DNA of 64,000 nucleotides, taken from NCBI RefSeq assembly GCF_001280565.1, contig NZ_LGRO01000001.1:2480001-2544000 (forward strand), written 5' to 3'. Source of the stretch: Sulfobacillus thermosulfidooxidans (GTDB taxonomy: Bacteria; Bacillota; Sulfobacillia; Sulfobacillales; Sulfobacillaceae). The notes beneath the pieces were generated by a model that was not told where the DNA came from, did not search any database, and saw nothing but the letters and a program-made list of their open reading frames with translations. Position numbers and translations under genes: made by a program. This document shows positions 55,900-64,000 of this stretch, piece by piece. How positions within the stretch are numbered: position 1 is the stretch's first letter; every line of letters starts with the position of its first letter.

Positions 55900-56836
55900 A
55901 GTCGCGGTAAAGCCTGAACCTCATCGTCCCAAATCGCAGGCCAGAACGTCGTATTTAGCCAAGCGACGGAGGGTCGGCTATCTCTTGGTGTTGCCCGCGG
56001 TTGTGGCATTGGCTTTGATTGCGATTTATCCTTTGCTATATAACCTGGTTCTGTCAACACGTTTTGATGTGTTGACAGAACCAGGTACCGAGCATTTTAT
56101 CGGGTTGCAAAATTATCAACAGTTATTGAGCGACCCCAATTTTTGGGGAGATTTGCTGCGAACGGGCATTTTTGTGGTGATTTCCGTGACGTTGGAATTC
56201 ATTGCGGGCATGATTTTGGCGTTGGTGGTTCACCGCAAATTCAAAGCCCGAGGGCTCGTGCGGGCCTCCATTTTAATACCGTGGGCAATACCCACAGCCG
56301 TTTCCGCCTTGTTGTGGAAAATGTTTTTTGATACCCGTTCAGGTTTTGTGGATTTTGCCTTAGGCGCGTTGCATTTGCCGGGATCGCAACTGGTCTGGTT
56401 TAATTCGCCAACGTTGGCCTGGGTTCCTATCATATTAAGTGATATGTGGAAGAATACCCCCTTTATTGCCTTGTTGCTCTTAGCTGGGTTGCAGACAATA
56501 CCTCAGGAAATCTATGAAAGTGCCAAAATTGATGGGGCTAGCAGTTGGCAGGCGTTTTGGGCTTTAACTTTGCCGCTCTTACGCCCGGCAATTTTAGTGG
56601 CACTGATCTTTCGGACATTAAGCGCCATGTTAGTCTTTGATACCGTGTTTGTGATGACCGGTGGGGGTCCTGGACAAAGTACCGAAGTCATTGCCTACTA
56701 TGATTGGTACAAATACATGGTGTCCTTGAATTTTGGCTTTGGGGCGGCGGTTGCCGTAGTGATTAGTCTTCTCGCCTTATTATTAGCGGCCTTTTACGTG
56801 CGAATCTTGCGGCAACGGGGAGGATTCATGACATGA
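55889..56836 (+). CDS. Sugar ABC transporter permease (MalF/UgpA-like)
   Basis: A 315-residue inner-membrane subunit with about six membrane segments. The EAA loop that docks the ATPase reads EIYESAKIDGASSWQAFWALTLPLL. I prefer ATG at 55889, overlapping the binding-protein stop by 11 bases; GTG at 55883 is possible. Inside the gene is an 18-bp perfect hairpin (56043-56086). Confidence 0.92.
   Translation: MAAKVAVKPEPHRPKSQARTSYLAKRRRVGYLLVLPAVVALALIAIYPLLYNLVLSTRFDVLTEPGTEHFIGLQNYQQLLSDPNFWGDLLRTGIFVVISVTLEFIAGMILALVVHRKFKARGLVRASILIPWAIPTAVSALLWKMFFDTRSGFVDFALGALHLPGSQLVWFNSPTLAWVPIILSDMWKNTPFIALLLLAGLQTIPQEIYESAKIDGASSWQAFWALTLPLLRPAILVALIFRTLSAMLVFDTVFVMTGGGPGQSTEVIAYYDWYKYMVSLNFGFGAAVAVVISLLALLLAAFYVRILRQRGGFMT
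56043..56086 (+). repeat. Perfect 18-bp hairpin within the permease coding sequence
   Basis: ACCTGGTTCTGTCAACAC (56043-56060) and its exact complement (56069-56086) flank an eight-base loop. The hairpin lies in frame about 155 bases into the gene, and the encoded residues are ordinary for the family. No T run follows. Confidence 0.85.
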
Positions 56837-57660
56837 GAACATGGTTCGGACGGGCAGGCTTTAATCTTCTTATTGTGTTTATTATTTTGTATTCCCTGTT
56901 TCCCTTTTACTGGGTATTCAAATCGTCAATGGAATCTAGCATTGCCCTTAATCAACCCACATCGAGTTTGTTACCCCAACAATGGACTTTTGAGCATTAT
57001 CGGGCCATTTTCGCGGTAGAAAACTTTCTGCGTCCCCTGCTTAATAGCATGTTTGTGGCCGGCATGACCACAATTATCTCCGTCATTTTAGGATCCATGG
57101 CGGCTTACGGATTAGCGCGCATGCCGATTAAGGGTAAGGTGCTGATTTTAGGTTTTGTGTTATTAGTGTCCTTTTTTCCGCAAATTGCCATGGTCGGCCC
57201 CTTATTTTTAGTTTTTCGGCATTTACACTGGCTGAACACCTACCAAAGTTTGATTGTGCCTTACCTGATTTTATCCTTACCTATTACCACCTGGATTTTG
57301 ACCGCGTTTTTTAGTCAAATTCCTGTTGATATTGAAGAAGCGGCTATGGTGGATGGGGCTTCGATTACTCAAACCATTCTCAAAGTCTTTGCACCCATTG
57401 CCTTGCCAGGAATTTTTACCGCCGCCATTTTGGGGTTTCTTCTATCGTGGAATGACTTTTTGTTTGCCCTGTCTTTTATCCAAAGTCCCAATATGGATAC
57501 GGTGCCCTTAGCCCTCGTCAACTTCCGCAATGCATATTACGTGCATTATGGCCAGATTTATGCCGGGGTGGTTATTGCGTCATTGCCCATTGCGCTCATT
57601 GTGCTGTTTTTGCAGCAGCGGATTGAATCGGGATTAACAGCCGGCAGTGTTAAGGGATAG
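56833..57660 (+). CDS. Sugar ABC transporter permease (MalG/UgpE-like)
   Basis: A 275-residue permease with about six membrane segments and the EAA loop DIEEAAMVDGASITQTILKVFAPIALP. Its start overlaps the previous stop by four bases. It completes the membrane channel with the MalF-like subunit. No ATPase gene follows, so a shared MsmK/MsmX-type ATPase encoded elsewhere probably energises it. Confidence 0.92.
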   Translation: MRTWFGRAGFNLLIVFIILYSLFPFYWVFKSSMESSIALNQPTSSLLPQQWTFEHYRAIFAVENFLRPLLNSMFVAGMTTIISVILGSMAAYGLARMPIKGKVLILGFVLLVSFFPQIAMVGPLFLVFRHLHWLNTYQSLIVPYLILSLPITTWILTAFFSQIPVDIEEAAMVDGASITQTILKVFAPIALPGIFTAAILGFLLSWNDFLFALSFIQSPNMDTVPLALVNFRNAYYVHYGQIYAGVVIASLPIALIVLFLQQRIESGLTAGSVKG

Positions 57661-57717
57661 CGGTGATAATCAAGCCCACAATTTCAGTAATGTCCTTAGT
57701 AGAAGGTGGATCAATGT

Positions 57718-59340
57718 TTAGGAAGTCATCCAACTTGTAAAAGACGAGAGAGAGGATAATGCCTCTTTCACTTCGGCTTCCAATGCGGATGGGCTCGCAA
57801 TATGATCACGCAGATAGGCTTTAATGCGGGGAATTTGAGGGCTGGCCATGCTTAAGCGGGTGATGTGAAGGCCTGCGAATAACAAAGCCCACTGGGGTTC
57901 CGCAGCGAGTTGTCCACAGACACTTAAGGGAAGATGGTAAGCTTGGGCTTGTTCACTGGCAAAGGCCAGAGCTCGGGCGAAACTGAATGTTCCAGAACTC
58001 CGATGATCAGAAGACTGTTCACGGTCTTGGGCGAGCATATATTGATAGAGATCGTTACTCCCCAAGGAGGCGAACTGAACATGGTGTGTGGCGAGTTCGG
58101 GGATGAGAAAAAGGAGAGAAGGCACTTCCAGCATGATGCCGAGGTGTAATGATGACATAGGGCGATTGGACGCATTAATCACCTCGTGTGCCATATGCTG
58201 GCAAAATTGCCATTCCTCGAGGGTGCTGATCATAGGAAACATGACGGAAACAGGCTGGGAGTCGTCTTGTGCGCGAAGCAAGGCCTGAAGTTGGGTTTTC
58301 AGTAAATCCGGATATTGGTAATAGAGTCTTACTCCCCGCCGACCTAAGGCTGGATTGGTCTCCGTGTTTACGGGGAGAAAGGCCAATGGCTTGTCGCTGC
58401 CGATGTCCACGGTGCGGAAAATGACGGGTCCTGGACTATTCTTTCGTACAAGCCGGTACAAATCCACTTGCTCGTCAAGGGATAGAAGGTGATCAGCCGC
58501 TTCGAAAAAGAATTCGGTACGCACGAGTCCGATACCGTCAGCACCAAAATCCCGGGCCTGACGGGCTTCTAACACAGAGGATATATTCGCCATGATTTCA
58601 AAAGATTGCCCTTTAATGTTGAGGGGACCCACATAACGGGGAGAAGGGCGATTGGGATTCACTTCTTCCAGAGGACCTGTGCTGGCTTCATCAAAGAGCT
58701 CGATATAACCCTCATGGGCATTTAATAAGATTTGGGACGGTAAGGAATGATGCGATAAAATTTTTACCGCGGAAGGGAGTTTAAGAACGGGAATCCCCAT
58801 ATTCTGGGCAATCAATGAGGCATGCATGAGGGGACTTCCCTCTTCAACAATGATGCCGAGAACAGGAATTTGCGCCCAGGTTATGATGTCTCGCACACTC
58901 ATCTTGTCTGTGACAACGATTGTCTCGGGTTCTATTCTTACGGTGTGATGGTTTGTGAGAGTTTGGATCCACAGTGCCGCAACGTCGCGAATGTCTTGTG
59001 CTCGTTGTTGTAAATAGGGATCAGCTATTTGGTCAAGAGATGAAGCAAATTCTTCAGCCGATTGCCTGATAGCGGTTTTGGGGTCAAGGGTGCGAGTCAA
59101 CTCCTCAACACGGGTCCACCACGTAGGGTCTTGTAACATGAGCATTTGCGCTTCGATAATGTCTTTTTCGTTGGCTTGAGACACTGTCCTTATGAGTTTT
59201 TCGAGGGTGGCAATAGCTAGGGCATGAGCTTTTCTCCAGTCTTGGCTTTGAGATTCTTGGCTCTCTGGCATGGTCGGAGACACGATCGTCCAAGGGCCCC
59301 GTGCTACACCCGACGACAGCACTTCAGCATCATAGCGCAC
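57718..59340 (-). CDS. ptsI: PTS Enzyme I (phosphoenolpyruvate-protein phosphotransferase), divergent
   Basis: A 540-residue enzyme that passes phosphate from PEP to HPr. The C-terminal PEP-binding barrel is well kept: GIGLVRTEFFF, RTVDIGSDK, NPALGRRG, LGSNDLYQY and the late Cys in SVCGQLA (about 476). The active-site His region is altered: EEGSPLMHASLIA, near residue 175, where the family usually has GGRTSHxAI; the His itself is present. The N-terminal HPr-binding part is shorter and weaker than usual. GTG start after AAGGAGG. It is divergent from HPr and not in an operon with it. Confidence 0.9.
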   Translation of the reverse strand: MRYDAEVLSSGVARGPWTIVSPTMPESQESQSQDWRKAHALAIATLEKLIRTVSQANEKDIIEAQMLMLQDPTWWTRVEELTRTLDPKTAIRQSAEEFASSLDQIADPYLQQRAQDIRDVAALWIQTLTNHHTVRIEPETIVVTDKMSVRDIITWAQIPVLGIIVEEGSPLMHASLIAQNMGIPVLKLPSAVKILSHHSLPSQILLNAHEGYIELFDEASTGPLEEVNPNRPSPRYVGPLNIKGQSFEIMANISSVLEARQARDFGADGIGLVRTEFFFEAADHLLSLDEQVDLYRLVRKNSPGPVIFRTVDIGSDKPLAFLPVNTETNPALGRRGVRLYYQYPDLLKTQLQALLRAQDDSQPVSVMFPMISTLEEWQFCQHMAHEVINASNRPMSSLHLGIMLEVPSLLFLIPELATHHVQFASLGSNDLYQYMLAQDREQSSDHRSSGTFSFARALAFASEQAQAYHLPLSVCGQLAAEPQWALLFAGLHITRLSMASPQIPRIKAYLRDHIASPSALEAEVKEALSSLSSFTSWMTS

Positions 59341-59648
59341 CGTAGATCCTCCTTGAATTTCCGTTTTGTCTGATGAAGAAAATGATATCAGTGATCATCA
59401 TGGATTGTTCGATGGCCTTAGGCAAGGTCGTATCATGTTGACGATCGACTCATTGTTGGGGTTTTTCTGAAAAGGCAATAACCCTCTTTATAATATAAAA
59501 TGTAAACAGGCCAAGCATGTGACTAATGCCGATCCATAATTCGACGGGAGGGGACGGGATTAGCGTGAGAGAGCCGAAGGAAGAAAAGTCTGATCGTCTC
59601 ACAATCTAATGGTCTCGATTGCGACCGGATTTTATTAGAGGTGCGAAT
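59341..59648. other. Divergent promoter region between Enzyme I and HPr genes
   Basis: About 305 bases. TATAAT at 59489-59494 is a good -10 box for HPr, although no convincing -35 box lies at the right distance. No catabolite-response-like palindrome was recognised. Confidence 0.4.
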
Positions 59649-59921
59649 ATGGTTCAACGACAATATACCATTATGGCCAGCGACGGACTTCATGCCAGAG
59701 TTGCAGCGCAATTGGTGAAAACCTTAGCGACCTTCCCTTTTACGGTGCAGATTTCGTGTCACGGAAAAACGGTAAATGGCAAAAGTATTCTTCACATTTT
59801 ATCACTGGGAGCCCAACATCATGACGTGGTTACGATCGATTATGAGACAGATGACTTGACTCAAGTGACGGCTTGCGAACAATCATTGTCGGAGGTAATC
59901 GAAGCGATATCAAAGTTATAA
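59649..59921 (+). CDS. ptsH: PTS phosphocarrier protein HPr
   Basis: A 90-residue HPr with the catalytic His15 in DGLHARVA and the regulatory Ser46 in NGKSILHIL, numbered from the ATG at 59649. AGAGGTG lies six bases upstream, so this ATG is preferred over the open-frame extension. Ser46 means it can be phosphorylated by HPr kinase and take part in carbon catabolite repression, as in Gram-positive bacteria. Its TAA stop lies in the direct repeat at the left end of the insertion sequence, and the coding sequence is intact. Confidence 0.93.
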   Translation: MVQRQYTIMASDGLHARVAAQLVKTLATFPFTVQISCHGKTVNGKSILHILSLGAQHHDVVTIDYETDDLTQVTACEQSLSEVIEAISKL

Positions 59922-59922
59922 C
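59915..59922. repeat. Left copy of the 8-bp target-site duplication GTTATAAC
   Basis: GTTATAAC occurs here and again at 61726-61733, immediately outside the insertion sequence. It includes the HPr stop codon. It is a palindrome, so part of the match may reflect target preference. Confidence 0.6.
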
Positions 59923-61725
59923 TTACTTTCCGCACGTGGAGGGAACAAAAAAATTATTTTTTTTGGGCTGATCGCAAAGGAGATTGTGTATCGCATGGCG
60001 AAGTAATCTCTTATGAACACACCCATGCCGACACCCGTTGTTGTGGGGGCTGGACCGGTCATCCGAGCCCTCTGTGAAGAAATTGGATTCATCGAGGCCA
60101 TAAATCAGACCGTTGCGTGGGATTCGCAGCGTTGCCACCTGTCGCCCGGCGAACGGATTTTCGCGCTCGTCGTCAATTTGCTCACCGCTCGTCGACCTCT
60201 GTATCGCGTCCACGAGCAATTTCAGTTAACCGATGTGCCCTTGTTGTTTGGATCCGGCCGCACCGCGGCCGATTTTACGGATGATGCCCTCGGACGGGCT
60301 CTGGATAAAGTCGCTGCCGCCGGTGGCGCCACCGTCTTCAGTGCCGTTGCAACGCGAGCGCTCTTGCACGACCACGTGTGGACGCCCGATAGTCCGGTGT
60401 TTGTCCACTGGGATAGTACGACCCGCTCGGTCTATGGCACGTATCCGGACACCGGATCCGGGACCGGAGTGCATCCCACCTATGGCCATTCCAAGGATCA
60501 TCGTCCCGATCTGCGTCAAATTCTCCTGACGCTGTTGGGGACCCGAGAAGGCATTCCGGTGGTGGGCACGGTGCAAGACGGGAATCTGAGTGACAAAATC
60601 CTCAATGCCGAGATGATTGCGGCCTTAGACGATTACTTTTCGCCTCAGCAACTGCAACAACTGGTCTACGTGGCCGATTCCGCCCTCATCACGGGTCCTC
60701 ACTTAAAGGCGATGGCTGACCGTTCGCTCCGCTTTCTCTCGCGTTGTCCGGAAACATTTCGAGCCGCGCACGATGCGAAGACGGCCGCCTTGGCGGCCAA
60801 CGCCTGAGTTCCCCTCGGCAAAATCGGGGAGCGGGCCGATGCGGCCACCTACGCGGCCGCAGAACAGACCGGCGAAATTGAGGGCCGATCCTATCGGCTC
60901 GTGGTTTATCGCTCCGATCATCTAGCTGAGCGGAAAGCTCACACCATTGCCCGCCAGGTCGAACGGGCCCATAACCAGTTAACCCGGGCGGCGACTCGCC
61001 TCGCGGAAACCGTGTTTGCCTGTGCTCATGATGCCGAAGCGGCCGTGGCCGCTTGGCGGGCCACCGCCCAATGGCATCATGTCGAGGCGACGGTTGTCGC
61101 GGAAACGCAGGTCCCCAAACGCACGACCCGCGGGCGTCCCCGCCACGATGCCCCCGAACCGGCTACCACCACAGTATACCGGGTCCATCCCACCATTGGG
61201 GCAGTCGATGCGCAACGCGTGCAGGCGGCACAGGACCGGGCGGCGACGTTTGTCTTAATCACCAATCTGCCGGCCTCCTCCTTTGATGCCCGCCGATTGC
61301 TCGAAGAATACAAAGGCCAAACGGTCATCGAACACCGTTTTCGCTTTGTAAAAGACCCGGCCTTTGTGGATGCGCTCTATGTGCAAAAGCCGGAACGGGT
61401 GGAAGCCTTAGGTTATGTGCTCTTGCTCGCCGCGTTGGTGCTCAGTCTCATCGAACGTCGGGCCCGGCAGGCCCCGCCCCTTCCCACGCCGACTCGCGGT
61501 CTGTTGGCGCGGCCTACCGGGCAGGAGGTGTTACATCATCTGCGCGGACTGATTGTCGTGCCGCTGGATGCCCAGACCCGTCAACTCTTTGTCCCGGCGG
61601 TTCATACCCAGTCGGTGGCGGCCATTTTGGCCGCATTGGGTTTTACGGATACGATTTACACGCAGGTGCCCCCTAGACCCTCGGGATAAATTCCACGGCT
61701 TTCACCCATCACGTGCGGAAGAGGA
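59923..61725 (+). mobile_element. Insertion sequence of the IS1634/IS4 superfamily, about 1.8 kb
   Basis: The element is bounded by the GTTATAAC repeats. Its ends carry inverted repeats with a perfect core TTCCGCACGTG (59928-59938) and CACGTGCGGAA (61710-61720), with weaker matching outside the core. It is visibly richer in G+C than its neighbours, which suggests arrival from another genome. One transposase frame fills it but is broken by a stop. Confidence 0.8.
60013..61689 (+). pseudogene. DDE transposase, interrupted by an in-frame TGA
   Basis: A transposase frame of about 558 codons. The DDE residues look present: Asp in HWDSTTRSVYG (about 133), Asp in VADSALI (about 221) and Glu in IEHRFRF (about 440). 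GVHPTYGHSKDHRPDLRQ is typical of the IS1634 group. A single TGA at 60805-60807 (codon 265) splits the frame; coding continues in the same frame with VPLGKIGERAD and no other defect. Trp is the likely ancestral residue. The change seems recent, and the element is probably not self-mobile. Confidence 0.85.
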
Positions 61726-61733
61726 GTTATAAC
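61726..61733. repeat. Right copy of the target-site duplication GTTATAAC
   Basis: It matches the copy at 59915-59922 in the same orientation. Joining the flanks through one copy rebuilds the HPr stop codon and the presumed original downstream DNA. Confidence 0.6.
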
Positions 61734-62310
61734 AAAACCGTCTCAAGACATAATCCATTATTGTTCTCATGTCCGAGCAAGTGATGGACAATCCCGAGCA
61801 GATAAGAGAAAAAATAAGCACATTTTGATTGCTATTTAAATAGGGGACATACTCTGCGGATGATTGGAAAAATTATGAGTCACTTTCCAGCTCGTTCCTA
61901 ACAGCGTCGTCTGTTCTGTCCATCTGAGCGTATCCTCAAACTTGAAAGACGTCGTTGTGTTCGAAAGCGTCGGCGACTGGTTGCAGTTTTCCCACTCGAC
62001 TCCTAAAAACTAGCAGGAAGGTGGTCTACCGCCTTCACTCGGCCAAGACAATGTGGCATATTTTGAGGACGGATCACCGCCAACATGCCGTTTGGGACAG
62101 TCCCCGTGCGCAACACGCTGGGACACCGAAACTGGCGTCGTTGTTCACCCTAAAATTTCAGCTAGTTCACGACGCCCAATAATCATCAATTGTTAATCAT
62201 CAATTGTAATCTGCGAACAGTATAGCTTAATGGCGATGACCGACACGGCGTCTAGGGCCGATATTCCCGATGTGAATTCTTGGCTTGGGGCGTGAGTGTC
62301 TCTCCGTGAT
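61734..62310. other. Gene-poor region after the insertion sequence
   Basis: About 575 bases. A 75-codon frame at 61955-62182 has no ribosome binding site and no recognisable family. The composition is uneven, which fits decayed mobile or gene DNA. It includes the tandem repeat at 62181-62208. Confidence 0.4.
62181..62208. repeat. Two tandem copies of a 14-bp sequence
   Basis: AATCATCAATTGTT and AATCATCAATTGTA follow each other, differing at the last base. Confidence 0.7.
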
Positions 62311-62775
62311 TTAATAGTCAAAACTCAAAAGCACCATCAGAACGAAGATGGCGAAAAACCCCAACAGTTCTATGCCTGCATACTTTTTCACTCGGTTGGT
62401 GATCGCTCGGAACTCAGGAGTGCCGAACCCATGTGCGAGTCCCTTTTTGATATTGCGGCCAATCATGAAAATACCCCACCAATATACGAGGAGCGATACA
62501 ACAAACGCAATGAGATACGTGTTGCCGTATGTGTGTCCGATATTGCTCCATGCATGAAGCGGAAAACCAAGGATAATGCCGAAGATGATCGCCAGTGTGC
62601 TCACAGGAGTCATATACCGTTCAGCCAATTTGGCGTAGATCGCCATAAATGGATTGGCGTGCGTTGCATCAATCTTGCTTGTTGCTGGAATCACTACGAA
62701 GGTAGAAAATATGCTCCCGCCAAACCAGAGTACGCCGAACAACACGTGCAACCCTTGCAAAATCATCGTCCCCAT
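62311..62775 (-). CDS. Small four-span membrane protein, CopD/DUF2269-like
   Basis: A 154-residue protein with four membrane segments. The first, LHVLFGVLWFGGSIFSTFVVIPA, carries a His in the position seen in CopD- and DUF2269-type proteins. The ATG at 62775 follows GGGAG by about eight bases; two earlier in-frame ATGs lack a site. The function is unknown; heme or copper links in related families are only suggestive. It is the only well-supported gene to the right of the insertion sequence. Confidence 0.72.
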   Translation of the reverse strand: MGTMILQGLHVLFGVLWFGGSIFSTFVVIPATSKIDATHANPFMAIYAKLAERYMTPVSTLAIIFGIILGFPLHAWSNIGHTYGNTYLIAFVVSLLVYWWGIFMIGRNIKKGLAHGFGTPEFRAITNRVKKYAGIELLGFFAIFVLMVLLSFDY

Positions 62776-63151
62776 AGAGTTTTCTCCCATATTCAAAAAT
62801 GATTAGGATGAATAAGCGGTATCCCACACAAAATGGTGGTACTGGCGTTGAGTGGGCTATGACATCGACCACGGAATACGGACGGTACGCCGCAAAGCAA
62901 CATTATTTGTCCAACCGACTTAGGGTGACTCTGTCCCAATGGCAAGCGAAGAGGGTTTCTGGGATACGATAAAAATCCACGATATCACTCAACTTTTGCA
63001 CGGCAGAGGTGTACAAAAACGTTGTCAGGGAGCCGATTCTTGGGGTTTACGTGACTGCTTGAAAACAAAACATGCTTCATTTCTGGTAGGCTGTAGGTGT
63101 AAAACAAAATTTTTATAAAGGTAGATATTTTATATATCTATCACAAAATCA
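62776..63151. other. Intergenic region
   Basis: About 375 bases with no supportable gene. It is A+T-rich near 63090-63150. Confidence 0.4.
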
Positions 63152-63562
63152 TCAAGATTCAAGAGTTTTCAATGCAATCTTTTTGCGCTGTGGGTTGTTG
63201 AACACAATGGCCAGCGCGGTTTGGCGCCAAATATCTGTGGTTGGCAAAGGATGAACGTCTAAAAAGGCGATCCATTTAATGATGATGCCTCCCAGTCTCG
63301 CGCATACGTCGCGAAGCGCACTTGGTGCTCGAGTGGGTGCTGCAGGGGTTCTGGTAGAATCGGGAACCGTCTCTAGGCGCAACTGTCAAGCGCTACGGAC
63401 TACATTGCGGAGCGGTTCGGGATGATTTTGCCGGATGCGTCCAAGCACCATATTCAGCATCACCAGCAGTGTCGACGTATCCCGTGTATGGGCGATGGCT
63501 ATTAAAATCCCAACTAATTCTGTACAACGATGGCTATGCTGCGAAATCTCTATAAAAGGCAT
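63152..63562 (-). pseudogene. Possible decayed reading frame with one in-frame TGA
   Basis: From ATG at 63562 a minus-strand frame reads MPFIEISQHSHRCTELVG and runs to a TGA at 63386-63388, then continues in the same frame to a stop at 63152. No ribosome binding site or family was recognised. It may be a gene or transposase relic, or chance. Confidence 0.2.
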
Positions 63563-64000
63563 TTAAGGCCATGCAAAAACTAAGATCAACTACAAATATA
63601 ACTACCCAAACATTTTCGTCTGGGAAATCATTCTGGGCGCTCGGCATTAAAACCGGTTTGTGATGAAATATGACTATGGCTGTTAGGGTTACCAAAAGAG
63701 GCATCTGCAGGTTAATTCAATTCGACAAGTTAATCTGGTTCAATGAAGTGGCGGGTTCATTCTCTTTAATCTGACATAGTGGTGTTGACTCTCATTAAAC
63801 CGATCACGCCGGTTTATTTGTAGCGATGATTTCGCTTAAATTCATAATTTTGGGGATTTGATGGATATTGAGATGAGTGAATGGTGTTGCCAATGTAGTA
63901 AATGAAAGAACTTTCGATTGAGATAACAACTGTGAGATATTCGAATATAGCCAATGCATAACTCATGAGAAGATTATGTTAAAGACAGAGCAAAGTAAAA
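63563..64000. other. Gene-poor right end of the window
   Basis: About 440 A+T-rich bases with no open frame, repeat or hairpin that I can support. Confidence 0.4.

Noticed and set aside
61955-62182. A 75-codon frame after the insertion sequence, possibly a transposase relic
   Set aside because: I could not match it to any transposase family, and no intact motif is visible on either strand.
1-64000. CRISPR arrays, tRNA and rRNA genes
   Set aside because: I saw no regularly spaced direct repeats and no tRNA- or rRNA-like stretches; a covariance-model scan would be needed to exclude small RNAs.

Overview
The window is a 64 kb stretch of a bacterial chromosome. Strong AGGAGG-type ribosome binding sites, ATG/GTG/TTG starts, mid-range GC, an ECF sigma/anti-sigma pair, NERD, TM2 and DUF1641 proteins, and HPr with both His15 and Ser46 all point to a Gram-positive Firmicute. 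The gene mix, and above all a cluster that fits omega-cyclohexyl fatty acid synthesis, suggests an acidophile of the Sulfobacillus/Alicyclobacillus type. This assignment is inferred from content, not from a marker gene.

Layout. (1) 1-9549: a ketoacyl synthase fragment converges on a six-gene minus-strand operon: EPSP-synthase-like enzyme, CoA ligase, acyl-CoA dehydrogenase, dienoyl-CoA-reductase-like flavoenzyme, enoyl-reductase-type SDR and a second CoA ligase. Together these match what is needed to turn shikimate into cyclohexanecarboxyl-CoA, the starter unit of omega-cyclohexyl fatty acids. (2) 10239-18149: an S9 peptidase with a C-terminal frameshift, a SWIM/SNF2 helicase, and an ABC exporter pair. 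(3) 18.6-34.5 kb: mixed housekeeping and membrane genes (DUF1641, zinc ribbon, secreted repeat protein, GntR/DUF1648 pair with a palindromic operator, NERD protein, propeller lipoprotein, TM2 protein, aldolase/dehydrogenase pair, hydrolase, amino acid permease). (4) 34.5-37.3 kb: ATP sulfurylase, sulfotransferase and APS kinase, a self-contained sulfation cassette. (5) 38.5-41.9 kb: an ECF sigma factor, anti-sigma factor, ABC ATPase and permease in one overlapping operon. (6) 42-51.4 kb: GNAT, hydrolase, acyltransferase-3/SGNH, peroxiredoxin, MMPL transporter, secreted protein, patatin. (7) 51.4-60 kb: carbohydrate region: a LacI-type repressor fused to a complete amylo-alpha-1,6-glucosidase-like enzyme, divergent from a sugar ABC operon (binding protein and two permeases, no ATPase), then PTS Enzyme I and HPr, divergently placed. 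(8) 59.9-64 kb: an insertion sequence at the HPr stop codon with a nonsense-broken transposase, one small membrane protein, and gene-poor degenerate DNA.

The most notable items are the candidate cyclohexanecarboxyl-CoA operon, the repressor-glycosidase fusion with nearby palindromes, an 18-bp perfect hairpin inside a permease gene, and two single-base frameshifts at the 3' ends of otherwise intact genes. No tRNA, rRNA or CRISPR array was seen.
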